Positions 17,248-28,800 of a stretch of 64,000 nt of DNA are shown piece after piece (position 1 is the first letter of the stretch; each line of letters begins with the position of its first letter). The stretch spans positions 248,001-312,000 of the forward strand of contig NZ_QZEZ01000003.1 of NCBI RefSeq assembly GCF_003594885.1, in the 5' to 3' direction. A program made the translations under genes and the position numbers. The stretch is from Vallicoccus soli (GTDB taxonomy: Bacteria > Actinomycetota > Actinomycetes > Motilibacterales > Motilibacteraceae). Below the pieces are notes generated by a model. That model was not told where the DNA came from. It saw only the letters and a program-made list of their open reading frames with translations, and searched no databases.

Positions 17248-18195
17248 CTAGACCGGTGTCCGGCCGGTGAACAGGGGGTGACGCCCGGGCGGCCCCTGCG
17301 CCGGCGCGGCCCGCGGCCCCTCCAGCCACGCGAGCACGGCGGGGGCGAGGGCGCCCAGGCCCTTGTACGCCGCCAGGTCCCCCGGCAGCGCCCGCAGCCA
17401 GCCGGCCACCCGGGCGCGGGCCCCGGCGTCACCGTCCAGCGCGGCCAGCGGGTCGACGTGCGTGCGGATGGTGAACACGACCGCGCCGCTGACCGGCATC
17501 CGGCGCAGGGTCTGGCGCTCGACGCGCAGCACGACGTCGTCGGGGACGCGCGGCGGCGCCTCGCGGTGCGGCCGCCGCGGCTGGAAGAGCGCGGGGTGGT
17601 CGAGGACGCTGCCGTTGAGCCGCCACAGCCCCCGCGCGGGGTCGAGCCGCTCCAGCACCCGGTCGACCGGGGTGCCGATGGCCGCGGCGTAGCCCGGCAC
17701 CGGCGCGTGGATCTCCGCCACCGGCCGTCCGACCTTCTCGGCGAGCACCCAGCGCGAGGGGAACGCCACGCTGGCCGCGACGAGGCGCAGGACGCCGTCG
17801 CGGCCGGGCAGGTGCAGGCACAGGTCCTCGGGCACGAGCCGGGCGGCGAGGTCCACCGGGTGCAGCCCGTCCCGCTCCGCGGGCAGGTACGCCGCCCCGT
17901 CCCGCGGGTCGACCACCTCCCCGCCGCGCAGCGCGTAGCGCTCGGGGTGGTGCGCGAGCAGGTGCCCGACGAGGGTGTCGAGCAGCTCCCGGCCGGCGGC
18001 GCGCACCGCGGCCGGGCCCGGGTCGGCGTCGGCGACCGCCACGACGTCGGCGTGCCGCCCGGCGAGCAGCCGGCGCTTCTCGGCGAGCTGCGCGTCCGCG
18101 TCCGGGCCGAGCTCGACCCACGTCGCCGGGTCGAGCGTGCGGGTGCCCACCCGGAGCCGGTGCGGGCCCGGCTCGAAGGGCAGGTAGCGCGGCAC
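17248..18195 (-). CDS. DUF3445 heme-dependent oxidative N-demethylase family protein
   Basis: 315 residues. Family landmarks are the N-terminal YLPFEPGPHRLRVGTRTLD, the central SRWVLAEKVGRPVAEIHAPVPGY (about residues 148-170), LWRLNGSVLDHP, and a C-terminal VERQTLRRMPVSGAVVFTIRTHVDPL. Characterised relatives act on dimethylamine and related amines, but assignment by homology alone does not fix the substrate. It ends 67 bases before the phoX start on the same strand and may be co-transcribed with phoX. Confidence 0.82.
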   Translation of the reverse strand: MPRYLPFEPGPHRLRVGTRTLDPATWVELGPDADAQLAEKRRLLAGRHADVVAVADADPGPAAVRAAGRELLDTLVGHLLAHHPERYALRGGEVVDPRDGAAYLPAERDGLHPVDLAARLVPEDLCLHLPGRDGVLRLVAASVAFPSRWVLAEKVGRPVAEIHAPVPGYAAAIGTPVDRVLERLDPARGLWRLNGSVLDHPALFQPRRPHREAPPRVPDDVVLRVERQTLRRMPVSGAVVFTIRTHVDPLAALDGDAGARARVAGWLRALPGDLAAYKGLGALAPAVLAWLEGPRAAPAQGPPGRHPLFTGRTPV

Positions 18196-18204
18196 CGGAC
18201 GAGC

Positions 18205-18741
18205 CTAGGCGCTCGGCTCCTCGCCCACCGCGCCGTCGGCGAGCTCGCGGAGCAGGTCGAGGTGGCCCAGGTGCCGCGCGGTCTCCTCCACGAGGTGCAG
18301 GAGGATCCAGCGGAGCCGGAAGCCGCCCGTCGAGGACACGTCGTCCAGCGACGCCGCGGCGACGACGGCGTCGCACCGGCGCGACTCCTCGGCGTAGGCC
18401 GCCAGGAGCGCGGCCATCGGGACGCCGACGGGCACGTGCAGCTCGCCGTCGGGGTCCTCGTCGGTCCAGTCGAAGGCGAGGCCCTGCTCCCCGGCGAAGA
18501 CGCGGCGGACCCAGTCGCGCTCGACGTTCTCGAGGTGGCGCACCACGCCGTGGGCGGTGAGCCCGGTCGGCGTGGCCACGGCGCGCAGCGCCGCGTCGTC
18601 GGCGCCGCCGACCTTCCACGCCACGAGGTCCCGCTGGCGCTGCAGGAAGCCGAGGAGCGCCCCTGCCTCGTCCGCCCGGTGCCCGGGCTCGGCGACGCCG
18701 TGCCGCCGCCCCGTCGTCGCTCCGCCGCCGTCGTCGCTCAC
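18205..18741 (-). CDS. DinB/DUF664 family protein
   Basis: 178 residues. The four-helix DinB fold is indicated by the metal-binding His of VVRHLENVERDWVRRVF (about residues 70-86) and the C-terminal LLHLVEETARHLGHLDLLRELADG with two further His. This is the DUF664 signature. Such proteins are putative thiol-dependent (mycothiol/bacillithiol-type) metal enzymes. The GTG at 18741 overlaps the TetR stop by 4 bases, so the two are translated together from the promoter facing the carboxylase operon. Confidence 0.85.
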   Translation of the reverse strand: MSDDGGGATTGRRHGVAEPGHRADEAGALLGFLQRQRDLVAWKVGGADDAALRAVATPTGLTAHGVVRHLENVERDWVRRVFAGEQGLAFDWTDEDPDGELHVPVGVPMAALLAAYAEESRRCDAVVAAASLDDVSSTGGFRLRWILLHLVEETARHLGHLDLLRELADGAVGEEPSA

Positions 18742-19298
18742 GGGGACAGGGTGCCCTGCCCGAGCGCCGGCGGGCAGCGCAGGGCGGCGAGCGCGAGGGC
18801 CTCGAGCACCGCGCCGGCCCGCGCCCGCCCGCGGGCGCTGCGCGGCGTGGAGTTGAGCAGGGCGAAGACCGCGACCACGCGCACCCGTGCCTCCTCGGCG
18901 CCGAGCCCGGGGACGTCCGCGCGCAGGGCCGCCACCCAGAGGTCGACGTACGCCCGCTGCACCCGCCGGACCCGCCGCCGCTCCGGCTCCGGCAGTGAGG
19001 GCAGGTCGCGCTCCTGCACGACGATGAGCTCCGGCTCGCGCAGGGCGAAGTCGAGGTGGGCCGCGACGAGGCGCGGGAGCCGGTCGGGGCCCTCGACGGC
19101 CCGGGCGCGCTCGAGCAGCTGCTCGCTGGTGCCCACGAGCATCGTCGTGAGCACGGCGTCCTTGCCCGGGAAGTGCCGGTAGACGCCGGGCCCGGAGATG
19201 CCGGCGGCGCGGCCGAGGTCCTCGATCGACACCCCGTGGAACCCGCGGGCGGCGAACAGCGGCGCGGCGGCCCGCAGGATGTCGTCCCGTCGTGCCAC
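18738..19298 (-). CDS. TetR/AcrR family regulator of the acyl-CoA carboxylase locus
   Basis: 186 residues. The N-terminal helix-turn-helix reads ILRAAAPLFAARGFHGVSIEDLGRAAGISGPGVYRHFPGKDAVL (residues 7-50, quoted only to show the family consensus order: A-LFA-RGF, DI/LG-AAGIS, G-YRHF--K). The C-terminal ligand domain resembles the actinobacterial fatty-acid and branched-chain catabolism regulators. It is divergent from the carboxylase genes across 89 bases that contain a perfect palindrome (19348-19363), so it very likely represses both directions in response to an acyl-CoA. Confidence 0.9.
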   Translation of the reverse strand: MARRDDILRAAAPLFAARGFHGVSIEDLGRAAGISGPGVYRHFPGKDAVLTTMLVGTSEQLLERARAVEGPDRLPRLVAAHLDFALREPELIVVQERDLPSLPEPERRRVRRVQRAYVDLWVAALRADVPGLGAEEARVRVVAVFALLNSTPRSARGRARAGAVLEALALAALRCPPALGQGTLSP

Positions 19299-19310
19299 GG
19301 CCGCCCCTCC

Positions 19311-19339
19311 TGGACAAGCGGTGCGGCCCTGCCTACGCT
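19311..19339 (+). promoter_or_regulatory. candidate promoter for the acyl-CoA carboxylase operon
   Basis: TGGACA (19311-19316) and TACGCT (19334-19339) are separated by exactly 17 bases, a good sigma-70-type match for this GC content. The predicted transcription start, near 19346, falls at the edge of the palindromic operator. Confidence 0.5.
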
Positions 19340-19347
19340 CGGGCCGT

Positions 19348-19363
19348 GTTAGCGAACGCTAAC
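19348..19363. promoter_or_regulatory. TetR operator palindrome
   Basis: GTTAGCG-AA-CGCTAAC is a perfect palindrome with 7-base arms, in the gap between the TetR gene and the carboxylase operon. It overlaps the predicted transcription start of the operon and stands out by its lower GC content. The form matches known TetR-family operators of acyl-CoA catabolism genes. Binding by the adjacent regulator is inferred. Confidence 0.75.
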
Positions 19364-19387
19364 AGCAGTCGATGCCCGTGAGGTCCC

Positions 19388-20997
<1,610 letters not shown>

Positions 20998-21001
<4 letters not shown>

Positions 21002-22974
21002 GCCGCGTGTTCGACACCGTCCTGGTCGCCAACCGCGGCGAGATCGCCGTCCGCGTCCTGCGGACCCTGCGCCGGCTCGGCGTGCGCGGCGTGGCCGTGC
21101 ACAGCGACGCCGACGCCGGCGCGCGCCACGTGCTCGAGGCCGACGCGGCCGTGCGGCTCGGCCCGGCGCCCGCCGCGGCGTCGTACCTGTCGGTGGAGCG
21201 GGTCGTGGCCGCCGCGCTGGCGAGCGGCGCGCAGGCCGTGCACCCCGGGTACGGGTTCCTGTCGGAGAACGCCGCGTTCGCCGCGGCCTGCGCCGACGCC
21301 GGGCTGGTGTTCGTCGGGCCGCCCGCGCACGCCGTGGAGGTCATGGGCGACAAGATCCGGGCCAAGGCGACCGTCGCCGCCGCCGGGGTGCCCGTGGTGC
21401 CGGGCCTCGCCGAGCCGGGCCTCGACGACGACGCGCTCGTGGCGGCGGCGCAGGCCGTCGGCTACCCGGTGCTCGTCAAGCCGTCGGCGGGCGGCGGCGG
21501 CAAGGGCATGCGCCTGGTCCACGAGCCGGGCGCGCTGCGGGACGCCCTCGCCTCGGCGCGCCGGGAAGCGTTGTCCGCGTTCGGGGACGACACGCTGTTC
21601 CTCGAGCGCTTCGTGCTGAGCCCGCGGCACGTCGAGGTGCAGGTCCTCGCCGACGCGCACGGCGGCGTGGTGCACCTGGGCGAGCGCGAGTGCAGCCTCC
21701 AGCGGCGCCACCAGAAGGTGGTCGAGGAGGCGCCGTCACCGCTGCTCGACGCGGCGACCCGCGCGCGGATCGGCGGGGCCGCCGTGGAGACGGCCCGGTC
21801 GGTCGGCTACGAGGGCGCCGGGACGGTCGAGTTCATCGTCTCGGCCGACCGGCCCGACGAGTTCTTCTTCCTCGAGATGAACACCCGGCTGCAGGTCGAG
21901 CACCCCGTCACCGAGCTGGTGACGGGCCTGGACCTCGTCGAGCTGCAGCTGCGGGTCGCCGCCGGCGAGCCCCTCCCCCTGCGCCAGGAGGACGTGCGCC
22001 TGGACGGGCACGCGGTGGAGGCCCGGGTGTACGCCGAGGACCCGGCCCGGGGCTTCCTGCCCACCGGCGGGCGCGTGCTGCTGCTGCGCGAGCCGGCCGG
22101 CGAGGGGGTCCGGGTCGACTCCGGCCTCGTCGCGGGCGCGGAGGTCGGGACGACGTACGACCCCATGCTCGCCAAGGTCGTGGCGCACGGCGCCGACCGC
22201 GCCGCGGCCCTGGCCCGGCTCGACCGCGCCCTCGCCGGCACCGCGGTGCTGGGCGTCGGCACCAACGTGCCGTTCCTGCGCGCCCTGCTGGCGCACCCCG
22301 ACGTGCGGGCCGGGCGGCTCGACACCGGGCTCGTCGAGCGCGACCTCGACGCGCTCGTCGCGCGGGACGTGCCCGAGGACGCCCTGGCGGCGTACGGCCT
22401 GGCGCGGCTGCACGAGCTCGAGCCGCAGGGCCCGGCCGACCCGTGGGACGTCCCGAGCGGCTGGCGCCCGGGCGGACCGGCCTGGACGACGTGGCGCGTC
22501 GCCGCGCCCGGGGCGGACCCGGTCCCCGTCGCCGTACGGGGGCGGGCGCAGGCGGCGGACGTGCGCGTCGGGGACGGCCCCGCGCGGGCCGCCTCGGTCC
22601 GGGCCGCGGGCGACGGCCTCCTCGTCACCCTCGACGGCACGGCGAGCCGCTGGCTGGTGGCGCGCGACGGCGCCACCCTCTGGCTGGGCCGCGAGGGTGC
22701 GGCGTGGGCCCTCGCCGAAGCCCCCCGCGCGCCCCGCGGCGCGGCCGCCGCGGCCGGGGGCGGCGAGCTGCGCAGCCCCATGCCGGGCACCGTCGTCGCC
22801 GTCCTCGTCGAGGACGGCGCCCGCGTCGCGCAGGACCAGGCCGTCGTCGTCGTGGAGGCGATGAAGATGGAGCACGCGCTGCGCGCCCCCGTCGCCGGGA
22901 CCGTCGCCCTGGCCGGCGTGCCGGTCGGCGGCGCGGTGGCGCTCGACGAGCTGCTCGCCACCGTCGAGCCCTGA
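20998..22974 (+). CDS. acyl-CoA carboxylase alpha subunit (biotin carboxylase plus biotin carrier)
   Basis: 658 residues. Domain order is biotin carboxylase N-domain ([20 protein letters not shown]), ATP-grasp ([15 protein letters not shown] at about residue 158; [36 protein letters not shown]), C-domain, linker, and a C-terminal biotinyl domain with the biotinylated Lys in EAMKMEH (about residue 622). The single-chain BC-BCCP layout is that of methylcrotonyl-CoA carboxylase alpha. The GTG at 20998 overlaps the beta-subunit stop; a longer frame upstream is a shadow. The pair should carboxylate a branched acyl-CoA from leucine or terpenoid catabolism, though no dehydrogenase or lyase gene follows. 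Confidence 0.92.
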
Positions 22975-22993
22975 GGGCCGGTCGCGGCGCGGC

Positions 22994-24769
22994 TCAGGCG
23001 CCCCGCGACTCCTGCGCGTGCTGCTCGCGCAGCAGCCCCGCGCCGTGCTCCCCGCCCGGCTCCTGCCCCAGGGCGGAGAGCACCTGCTCGACCTCCTCAC
23101 CGGGACGGCGCGGGGCGAGCACCGGCACGTCGGGGTCGACCACGGCCTCGAGCACGCAGGGCCGGTCCGCCGCCAGCGCCTCCTCGACGGCCGCGTCCAC
23201 CCCGCCGGGCGCGTCGACGCGCACCCCGCGCAGCCCCAGCAGCTCGGCGTAGCCGGCGTAGGGGAACGGCGGCACCTCCTGCGACACCGGGTAGCGCGGG
23301 TCACCCTCCATCTCCCGCTGCTCCCACGACACCTCGGACAGGTCGCCGTTGTGCAGCACGAGGACGACGAAGCGCGGGTCGGCCCACTCCCGCCAGCGGT
23401 GCGCCACGGTGATGAGCTCGAGCAGCCCGTTCATCTGCATCGCGCCGTCGCCGGCCATGGCGACGACCGGCCGGGACGGGTCGGCGAGCTTGGCCGCCAC
23501 CCCGTACGGCATCGCCGAGCCCATCGACGCCAGGGTGCTCGACAGGTGCGCGGGGGCGCGCGGCGGCAGCCGTAGGTGGCGGGCGTACCAGTAGGTGACC
23601 GAGCCGACGTCCACGGCCACCTGCACGTCGGCCGGCAGGCGGCGCGACAGCGCGTCGACGACGCGCTGCGGGTCGAGCGGCACGGCGTCGCGGGCGGCCC
23701 GCTCCTCGCGGACGGCGTGCCAGCGGCGGACGTACCCCTCGACCTCGCCCGCCCAGGCGCCCCCGCTGCGGTCCGGCAGCAGCGGGAGCAGGGCGGACAG
23801 GGCCTCCCGCGCGTCCCCGACGAGCGCCGCGTCGACCGGGTGCTTGGCCCCGACGTTGCGGGCGGCGACGTCGACCTGCACGCAGCGGGCCTGCCCGGGC
23901 ACCGGGTAGAACTCGGTCCACGGGTCGTTGCTGCCGACGATGAGGAGCGTGTCGCAGCCGCCCATGAGGTCGGCGGACGCCGTCGTGCCGAGGTGGCCCA
24001 TCACCCCGCAGTGCCGGGGCAGCCCCTCGTCGAGCAAGGGCTTGCCGAGCAGCGAGGTGCAGAGGCCCGCGCCGAGCCGGTCAGCGACCGCCAGCACCTC
24101 GGCCTCCGCGCCGCGGGCGCCCTGCCCCACGAGCAGCGCCACCCGCTCCCCCGCGCCCAGCACCTCGGCGGCACGGCGCAGGTCCTGCTCCTGCGGCAGC
24201 ACGCGGGGCGTCCCGGTGACGGCCGACGTCAGCACCACGCCGTGCCCGTGCGGCGGCTCCTCGGGGAGCTCGGCGCGCTGGACGTCGTGCGGGACGATGA
24301 CGCAGGTCGGGCTCGACGTGGCGATCGCCGTGCGGAACGCGGCGTCGAGCACGTGGTCGAGCTGCTCGGGGGCCAGGACGGTCTGGACGTACTGCCCGCA
24401 GACGTCCTTGAAGAGCGTGTGCAGGTCGACCTCCTGCAGGTAGCCGCTGCCGAGGGCGGTGGTCACCACCTGGCCGACGACGGCGACGACCGGCTTGCGG
24501 TCGAGCTTCGCGTCGTAGAGCCCGGTCAGCAGGTGCACCGCGCCGGGGCCCTGGGTGGACAGGCACACCCCGACCTCGCCGGTGTACTTCGCGTGCCCGG
24601 TCGCCATGAAGGCGGCCATCTCCTCGTGCCGGGCGGTGACCAGGGCGGGGTCGCCGCCGCCCCGGTGGAACGCCGCGAGGAGGGGGTCGATCCCGTCGCC
24701 GGCGTAGCCGAAGACGCGCTGCACCCCCCAGGCGCGCAGGCGGGCGACGAGGGCGTCGGCGACGAGCAC
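22994..24769 (-). CDS. thiamine-pyrophosphate enzyme, pyruvate dehydrogenase (quinone)/PoxB type
   Basis: 591 residues. The N-terminal PYR domain has the catalytic Glu in TARHEEMAAFMA and the GYAGDGIDPLLAAF lead-in. The central domain carries VGSNDPWTEFYPVPGQ, and the C-terminal PP domain has MAGDGAMQMNGLLEL with VLHNGDLSEVSWEQ as the TPP-Mg motif. This set fits PoxB-like enzymes, which oxidise pyruvate to acetate and CO2 with FAD and pass electrons to quinone. A different 2-oxo acid is possible. The GTG at 24769 has a consensus GGAGG 7 bases upstream, which settles the start. Confidence 0.87.
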   Translation of the reverse strand: MLVADALVARLRAWGVQRVFGYAGDGIDPLLAAFHRGGGDPALVTARHEEMAAFMATGHAKYTGEVGVCLSTQGPGAVHLLTGLYDAKLDRKPVVAVVGQVVTTALGSGYLQEVDLHTLFKDVCGQYVQTVLAPEQLDHVLDAAFRTAIATSSPTCVIVPHDVQRAELPEEPPHGHGVVLTSAVTGTPRVLPQEQDLRRAAEVLGAGERVALLVGQGARGAEAEVLAVADRLGAGLCTSLLGKPLLDEGLPRHCGVMGHLGTTASADLMGGCDTLLIVGSNDPWTEFYPVPGQARCVQVDVAARNVGAKHPVDAALVGDAREALSALLPLLPDRSGGAWAGEVEGYVRRWHAVREERAARDAVPLDPQRVVDALSRRLPADVQVAVDVGSVTYWYARHLRLPPRAPAHLSSTLASMGSAMPYGVAAKLADPSRPVVAMAGDGAMQMNGLLELITVAHRWREWADPRFVVLVLHNGDLSEVSWEQREMEGDPRYPVSQEVPPFPYAGYAELLGLRGVRVDAPGGVDAAVEEALAADRPCVLEAVVDPDVPVLAPRRPGEEVEQVLSALGQEPGGEHGAGLLREQHAQESRGA

Positions 24770-24834
24770 GGGCGTACCTCCCGGGGTCGGGTCCCGCGGC
24801 CGCTGCCCGCGGGCGGGCTGCGGGAAACCGGGCG

Positions 24835-25698
24835 TCAGCCGACGGCGGCGAGCACCGCGTCGGCGAACCGGTCGGCCGCACCCTCGCCGTGCGGCAGGAA
24901 CAGGCTCGGCTCGGCGAGCTCCAGCTCGAGCAGCAGCGGGCCGCCGTCGGCCTGCACGACGTCCACCCGGGCGTAGAGCAGGTCGGCGCCCTCGAGCGCC
25001 TCCCCCGCCGCCGCGAGGGCCCGCCGTGCGAGGTCGAGCTCGGCCTCCCCCGCCGTCGCGCCGCGCAGGTCCTCGCGCGAGAAGCGCTCGACGTCGGTGC
25101 CCTCGTCCGGGCGGAGCAGCGCCGCCTTGCGCACCGCGTGGCTGAAGGCGCCGGCGAAGTGCAGCAGGGCCGTCTCGCCCGCCTCGTCGACGGACGCCAC
25201 GTAGGGCTGGACCATCGCCGTCCGCCCGCCGTCGGTGAGCGCCCGCGCGTGGCGCAGGGCCTCGGCGGGGTCGCTCCAGCGGCCGGTGTCGCGCGAGCCG
25301 GCCGAGACCGACGGCTTGACCACCCACTGCCCCGCGGGCGACACCGGGAGGTCGTCGACGGTCGCCGGGTCCCACGCGGTCGGGACCACCGGTACGCCGC
25401 GGCGCGCGAGGTCGTCGAGGTAGCGCTTGTCCGTGCTCCAGCGCAGGACCTCCGGCGGGTTCAGCAGGCGCGGCACCCGCGAGGCCCAGTCGAGCCAGTC
25501 CGCGCGCCGGTCGAGGTAGTCCCACGTGGACCGCACGACGACCAGGTCGAAGGCCCCCCACTGCACCGACGCGTCGTCCCAGACCTCGACGGCCACGTCC
25601 GCGCCACGCGCGTCCAGGGCCGCGACGGCGGGGGCGAGGTCGTCGTCGAGGCCCGCGGCGCGGACGTGCTCGGCGGTGGCGAGGGCGATGCGGCGCAC
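24835..25698 (-). CDS. ATP-grasp ligase-like protein (RimK/DcsG-like)
   Basis: 287 residues. The N-terminal pre-ATP-grasp segment has VVRSTWDYLDRRADWLDW, and the ATP-grasp core shows GQWVVKPSVSAGSRDT, MVQPYVASVDEAGET and LYARVDVVQADGGPLLLELELAEPSLFL. The layout resembles ATP-grasp proteins annotated as cycloserine-biosynthesis DcsG-like or glutathione-synthetase-like. None of the other dcs genes is nearby, so no cycloserine role is claimed. It is expected to activate a carboxylate with ATP. The GTG at 25698 is preceded by GGGAGG. It lies 65 bases before the poxB-like gene on the same strand. Confidence 0.82.
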   Translation of the reverse strand: MRRIALATAEHVRAAGLDDDLAPAVAALDARGADVAVEVWDDASVQWGAFDLVVVRSTWDYLDRRADWLDWASRVPRLLNPPEVLRWSTDKRYLDDLARRGVPVVPTAWDPATVDDLPVSPAGQWVVKPSVSAGSRDTGRWSDPAEALRHARALTDGGRTAMVQPYVASVDEAGETALLHFAGAFSHAVRKAALLRPDEGTDVERFSREDLRGATAGEAELDLARRALAAAGEALEGADLLYARVDVVQADGGPLLLELELAEPSLFLPHGEGAADRFADAVLAAVG

Positions 25699-25775
25699 GG
25701 GGCCTCCCGGTGGTCCTGGCGGGCGTCCGACCGGCTGCGGGGGCGCCTGCGGCGGGTCCCCTCCCGGTCGCACGG

Positions 25776-25877
25776 ACCGTACCGCCGCTCCCGCCGGCGC
25801 GCGGCGGGGGACGTCCGCGGAGGAACCGGACGGCGGGCGCGCGCGGCGCACGCACGGCGCCCGCGCGGCGGTACGGT
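25776..25877. promoter_or_regulatory. 13-base inverted repeat flanking the SARP promoter region
   Basis: ACCGTACCGCCGC (25776-25788) and its perfect reverse complement GCGGCGGTACGGT (25865-25877) sit in the gap between the divergent ATP-grasp and SARP genes. The right copy ends 6 bases before the SARP start codon. The 76-base separation is too long for a simple hairpin and would fit a pair of regulator sites joined by looping. It may be an autoregulatory element; no experiment supports this. Confidence 0.4.
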
Positions 25878-25883
25878 GCGGCC

Positions 25884-28800
25884 GTGGTCGCCCTCCGGCT
25901 GCTCGGCCGGCTCGAGCTGGCCGCGGACGGGGAGCCCGTCGCGCTGCCGGCGAGCCGCCGCGCGCGGGCGCTTCTCGCGTGGCTGGCGCTGCACCCCGGG
26001 CCCCGCACCCGGGCCGAGGCGGCCTCGGCCCTGTGGCCGGACGTCCTCGACGCGACGGCGCGCACCAGCCTGCGCGGCGCCCTCGCCGAGCTGCGGCGCA
26101 GCGGCGCGGGCCCCGTGGTGGTCGCCGGGCGCGAGGACCTGCGCCTGCGCGAGGACGTCGAGGTGGACGTCCGGCGGGTCGCGGAGCTCACCGCCGCCGG
26201 GCGCTGGGAGGAGGCCCTGGGCCTGGACGCGGGTCCGCTGCTGCCGGGCCCGCCCCTCGTGCCGGGGGCCGAGGAGTGGCTGGAGCCGCACCGCGACGAG
26301 CACCGGGCCCGGCTGCTGGAGGCGCTGGCCGGCGCGGCGCGGGCGGCCGAGGAGCGGGGCCGGCTCGACGACGCGCTCGCCCGGGCGCGGCGCCGTGCCC
26401 GGCTCGACCCGCTGAGCGAGGACGCCGGGCGCGAGGTCGTGCGCCTGCTCGACGCCGCCGGCGACCACGCGGCCGCGCTCGCGGAGGCCCGCGGCCTGGC
26501 CGAGCGGCTGCGGCGCGAGCTCGGCGTCGGGCCCGGCGAGACCACCCGGCGCCTCGTCGCGCGGGTCCGCGCGGCCACCGTCCCGTCGCCCCGGCCCGCG
26601 GCCGCCGACCCCGCGGTGCCGCTGCCGCCGCCGGTCGCGGCCGCGGACCCGTCCCGGCTCGTCGGGCGCGACGGCGCGCTGGACCGGCTCGTCGGCGACG
26701 CCCTGGCCCCCGGCCCGGCGCCGCGCGTGCTGCTCGTGGCGGGCGAGGCGGGCGTCGGCAAGACGAGCGTGGTCCTCGCCGCGGCGGCGCGGCTGGGCGC
26801 GGCCGGCTCGCTCGTCCTGCACGGGCGCTGCGACGAGGAGGGGATCCTCCCGTTCGGCGCCTGGGTCGAAGCGCTGCGCCACCTCGTGGCCCACCTCGAC
26901 GACGAGCACGCCGCCCGGCTCGCCCGCGACGCCGGGCCGGAGCTCGCGCGGCTGCTGCCGGACCTGCGCCGGCGCGACCCGGCGCTGGCCGCGCCGGACC
27001 GTGCGGAGCCCGACACCGAGCGCTGGCGGCTCTTCGAGGCCGTCGCCGGGCTGCTCGCGGAGCTCGCCGCGGACCGCCCCGTGGTCCTGGTCCTCGACGA
27101 CGCGCACTGGGCCGACCGCTCGACGCTGCTGCTCCTGCGCCACCTGCTGCGCACCCGGCGGGGCGCCCGGGTGAGCGTGCTGGCGACCTGCCGCGAGGAC
27201 GAGGTCGGTCCCGCGACGCCGCTGCGCGCCCTGCTCGGCGACCTGCGCCGCGACGGGCTGCTGCACGAGACGCACCTGCGCGGGCTCGGGGAGGACGACG
27301 TGCGCCGGCTCGTCGAGCGCCGCCGGGGGCCGGGCGCCGACCCCGCCCTCGTCCGGGCGCTGCACCACGAGACGGAGGGCAACCCGTTCTTCGTCGAGGA
27401 GGTCCTGCGGGGCATGCCCCGGGCCGCGCCGGGGGCGCGCATCGACGTGCCGCCGGGCGTCCAGGACGTCGTACGGCGCCGGCTCGCCCGGCTCCCGGCC
27501 CCGGCCCGCGACGCGCTCGTGCTCGCCTCGGTCGTGGGCCGGGAGGCCGACCTGCCCCTGCTGGAGGCGCTGCACGAGGGCGAGGGCGACCTGCTCGACG
27601 CGCTCGACGCCGCCGTCGCCGCCGACCTCGTCGTCGAGGTCGACGTCGGCCGGTGGTCCTTCGCGCACGCGCTCGTGCGCTCCGCGGTGTACGAGGGGCT
27701 CTCGCGCACCCGGCGCGCCCGCCTGCACCTGCGCGTCGCCCGGGCCCTCGAGCGGGTCGCGCCCGACGGCAGCCGGGTCGCCGAGGTCGCGCACCACCAC
27801 CTCGAGGCGCAGGACCCCCGGCACCTCGGCGCGGCGCTCGACGCCGCCCTGGCGGCGCACCGGCGGGCCGTCGCCCAGCTCGCGTACGAGGAGGCCGCCG
27901 CCGTCGCCGAGCGCGCGGTGGCCGTGCTGGGCGCCCTCGCGCCGGACCACCCCCGGCTGCTCCCGCTGCTGCTGGCCGCCGGCGACGCCCGCTCGCGCGC
28001 CGGGGACTCCGCGGCGGCGCGCGACGCGTTCGATCGGGCCGTGCGGGTCGCCGGCGAGCGCGACGACCCGGCGGCCGCGGCGGCCGCGGCCCTCGGGTTC
28101 GCCGGTCCCTCCTGGCAGTCCTTCGGCCGCGTCGACGACGCGGCGGTCCTGCGCCTGGACGCCGCCCTGGCCCGGCTGCCACGGGGCGAGCGCGCCCTGC
28201 GCGCCCGCGTGCAGGCGCGCCTCGCCGTGGCGCTGTACTTCGCGCGCGTCCCCGAGCGGGTGCGCGCGCTGACCCGCGACGCCGAGGCCACGGCGCGCGA
28301 CCTGGGCGACCCCGCGGTGCTCGCCGCGGCGCTGGAGGCGCGGCTCTGGGCGGACTGGCACCCCGACGGCGTCCCCGGCCGGCTCGCCACCGCGGCCGAG
28401 CTGCTCGCGCTCGCCACCTCCCACGGCGACCCGGAGCTCGCCGTCCTGGCCCGCCGCTGGCGCGTGGTCGCCCTGCTGGAGGACGGGCGCTTCGACGAGG
28501 CGGCGGCCGAGGAGGCCGAGCACGCCCGGGCGGCCGGCGCGCTGCGGCTGCCGTACGAGCAGATGTACGCCGCCGTCTTCGCGACGATGCGCGCCCTGCT
28601 CGCCGGCCGGCTGGAGGAGGCGGTGCGCGGCTCCGCGCGCGTCGCGGCCTTCGGCGAGCTGCGCGGCGGCGCCGACGCGCTGCAGTTCGGCGGCGTGCAC
28701 GCCCTGACCTTCGCCCAGCTGCAGGGCGACCTCGGCCCGGCGGCGGACGCGCTGACCCGCTTCGCGCGCGGCTACCCGGCGCTGCCGGCGTGGAGCGCGG

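Noticed and set aside
22994-28417. 1807-residue open frame on the minus strand
   Set aside because: Only its last third is real (PoxB-like, starting at 24769 with a consensus GGAGG). The rest is Arg/Ala/Ser-rich shadow of the SARP gene on the other strand.
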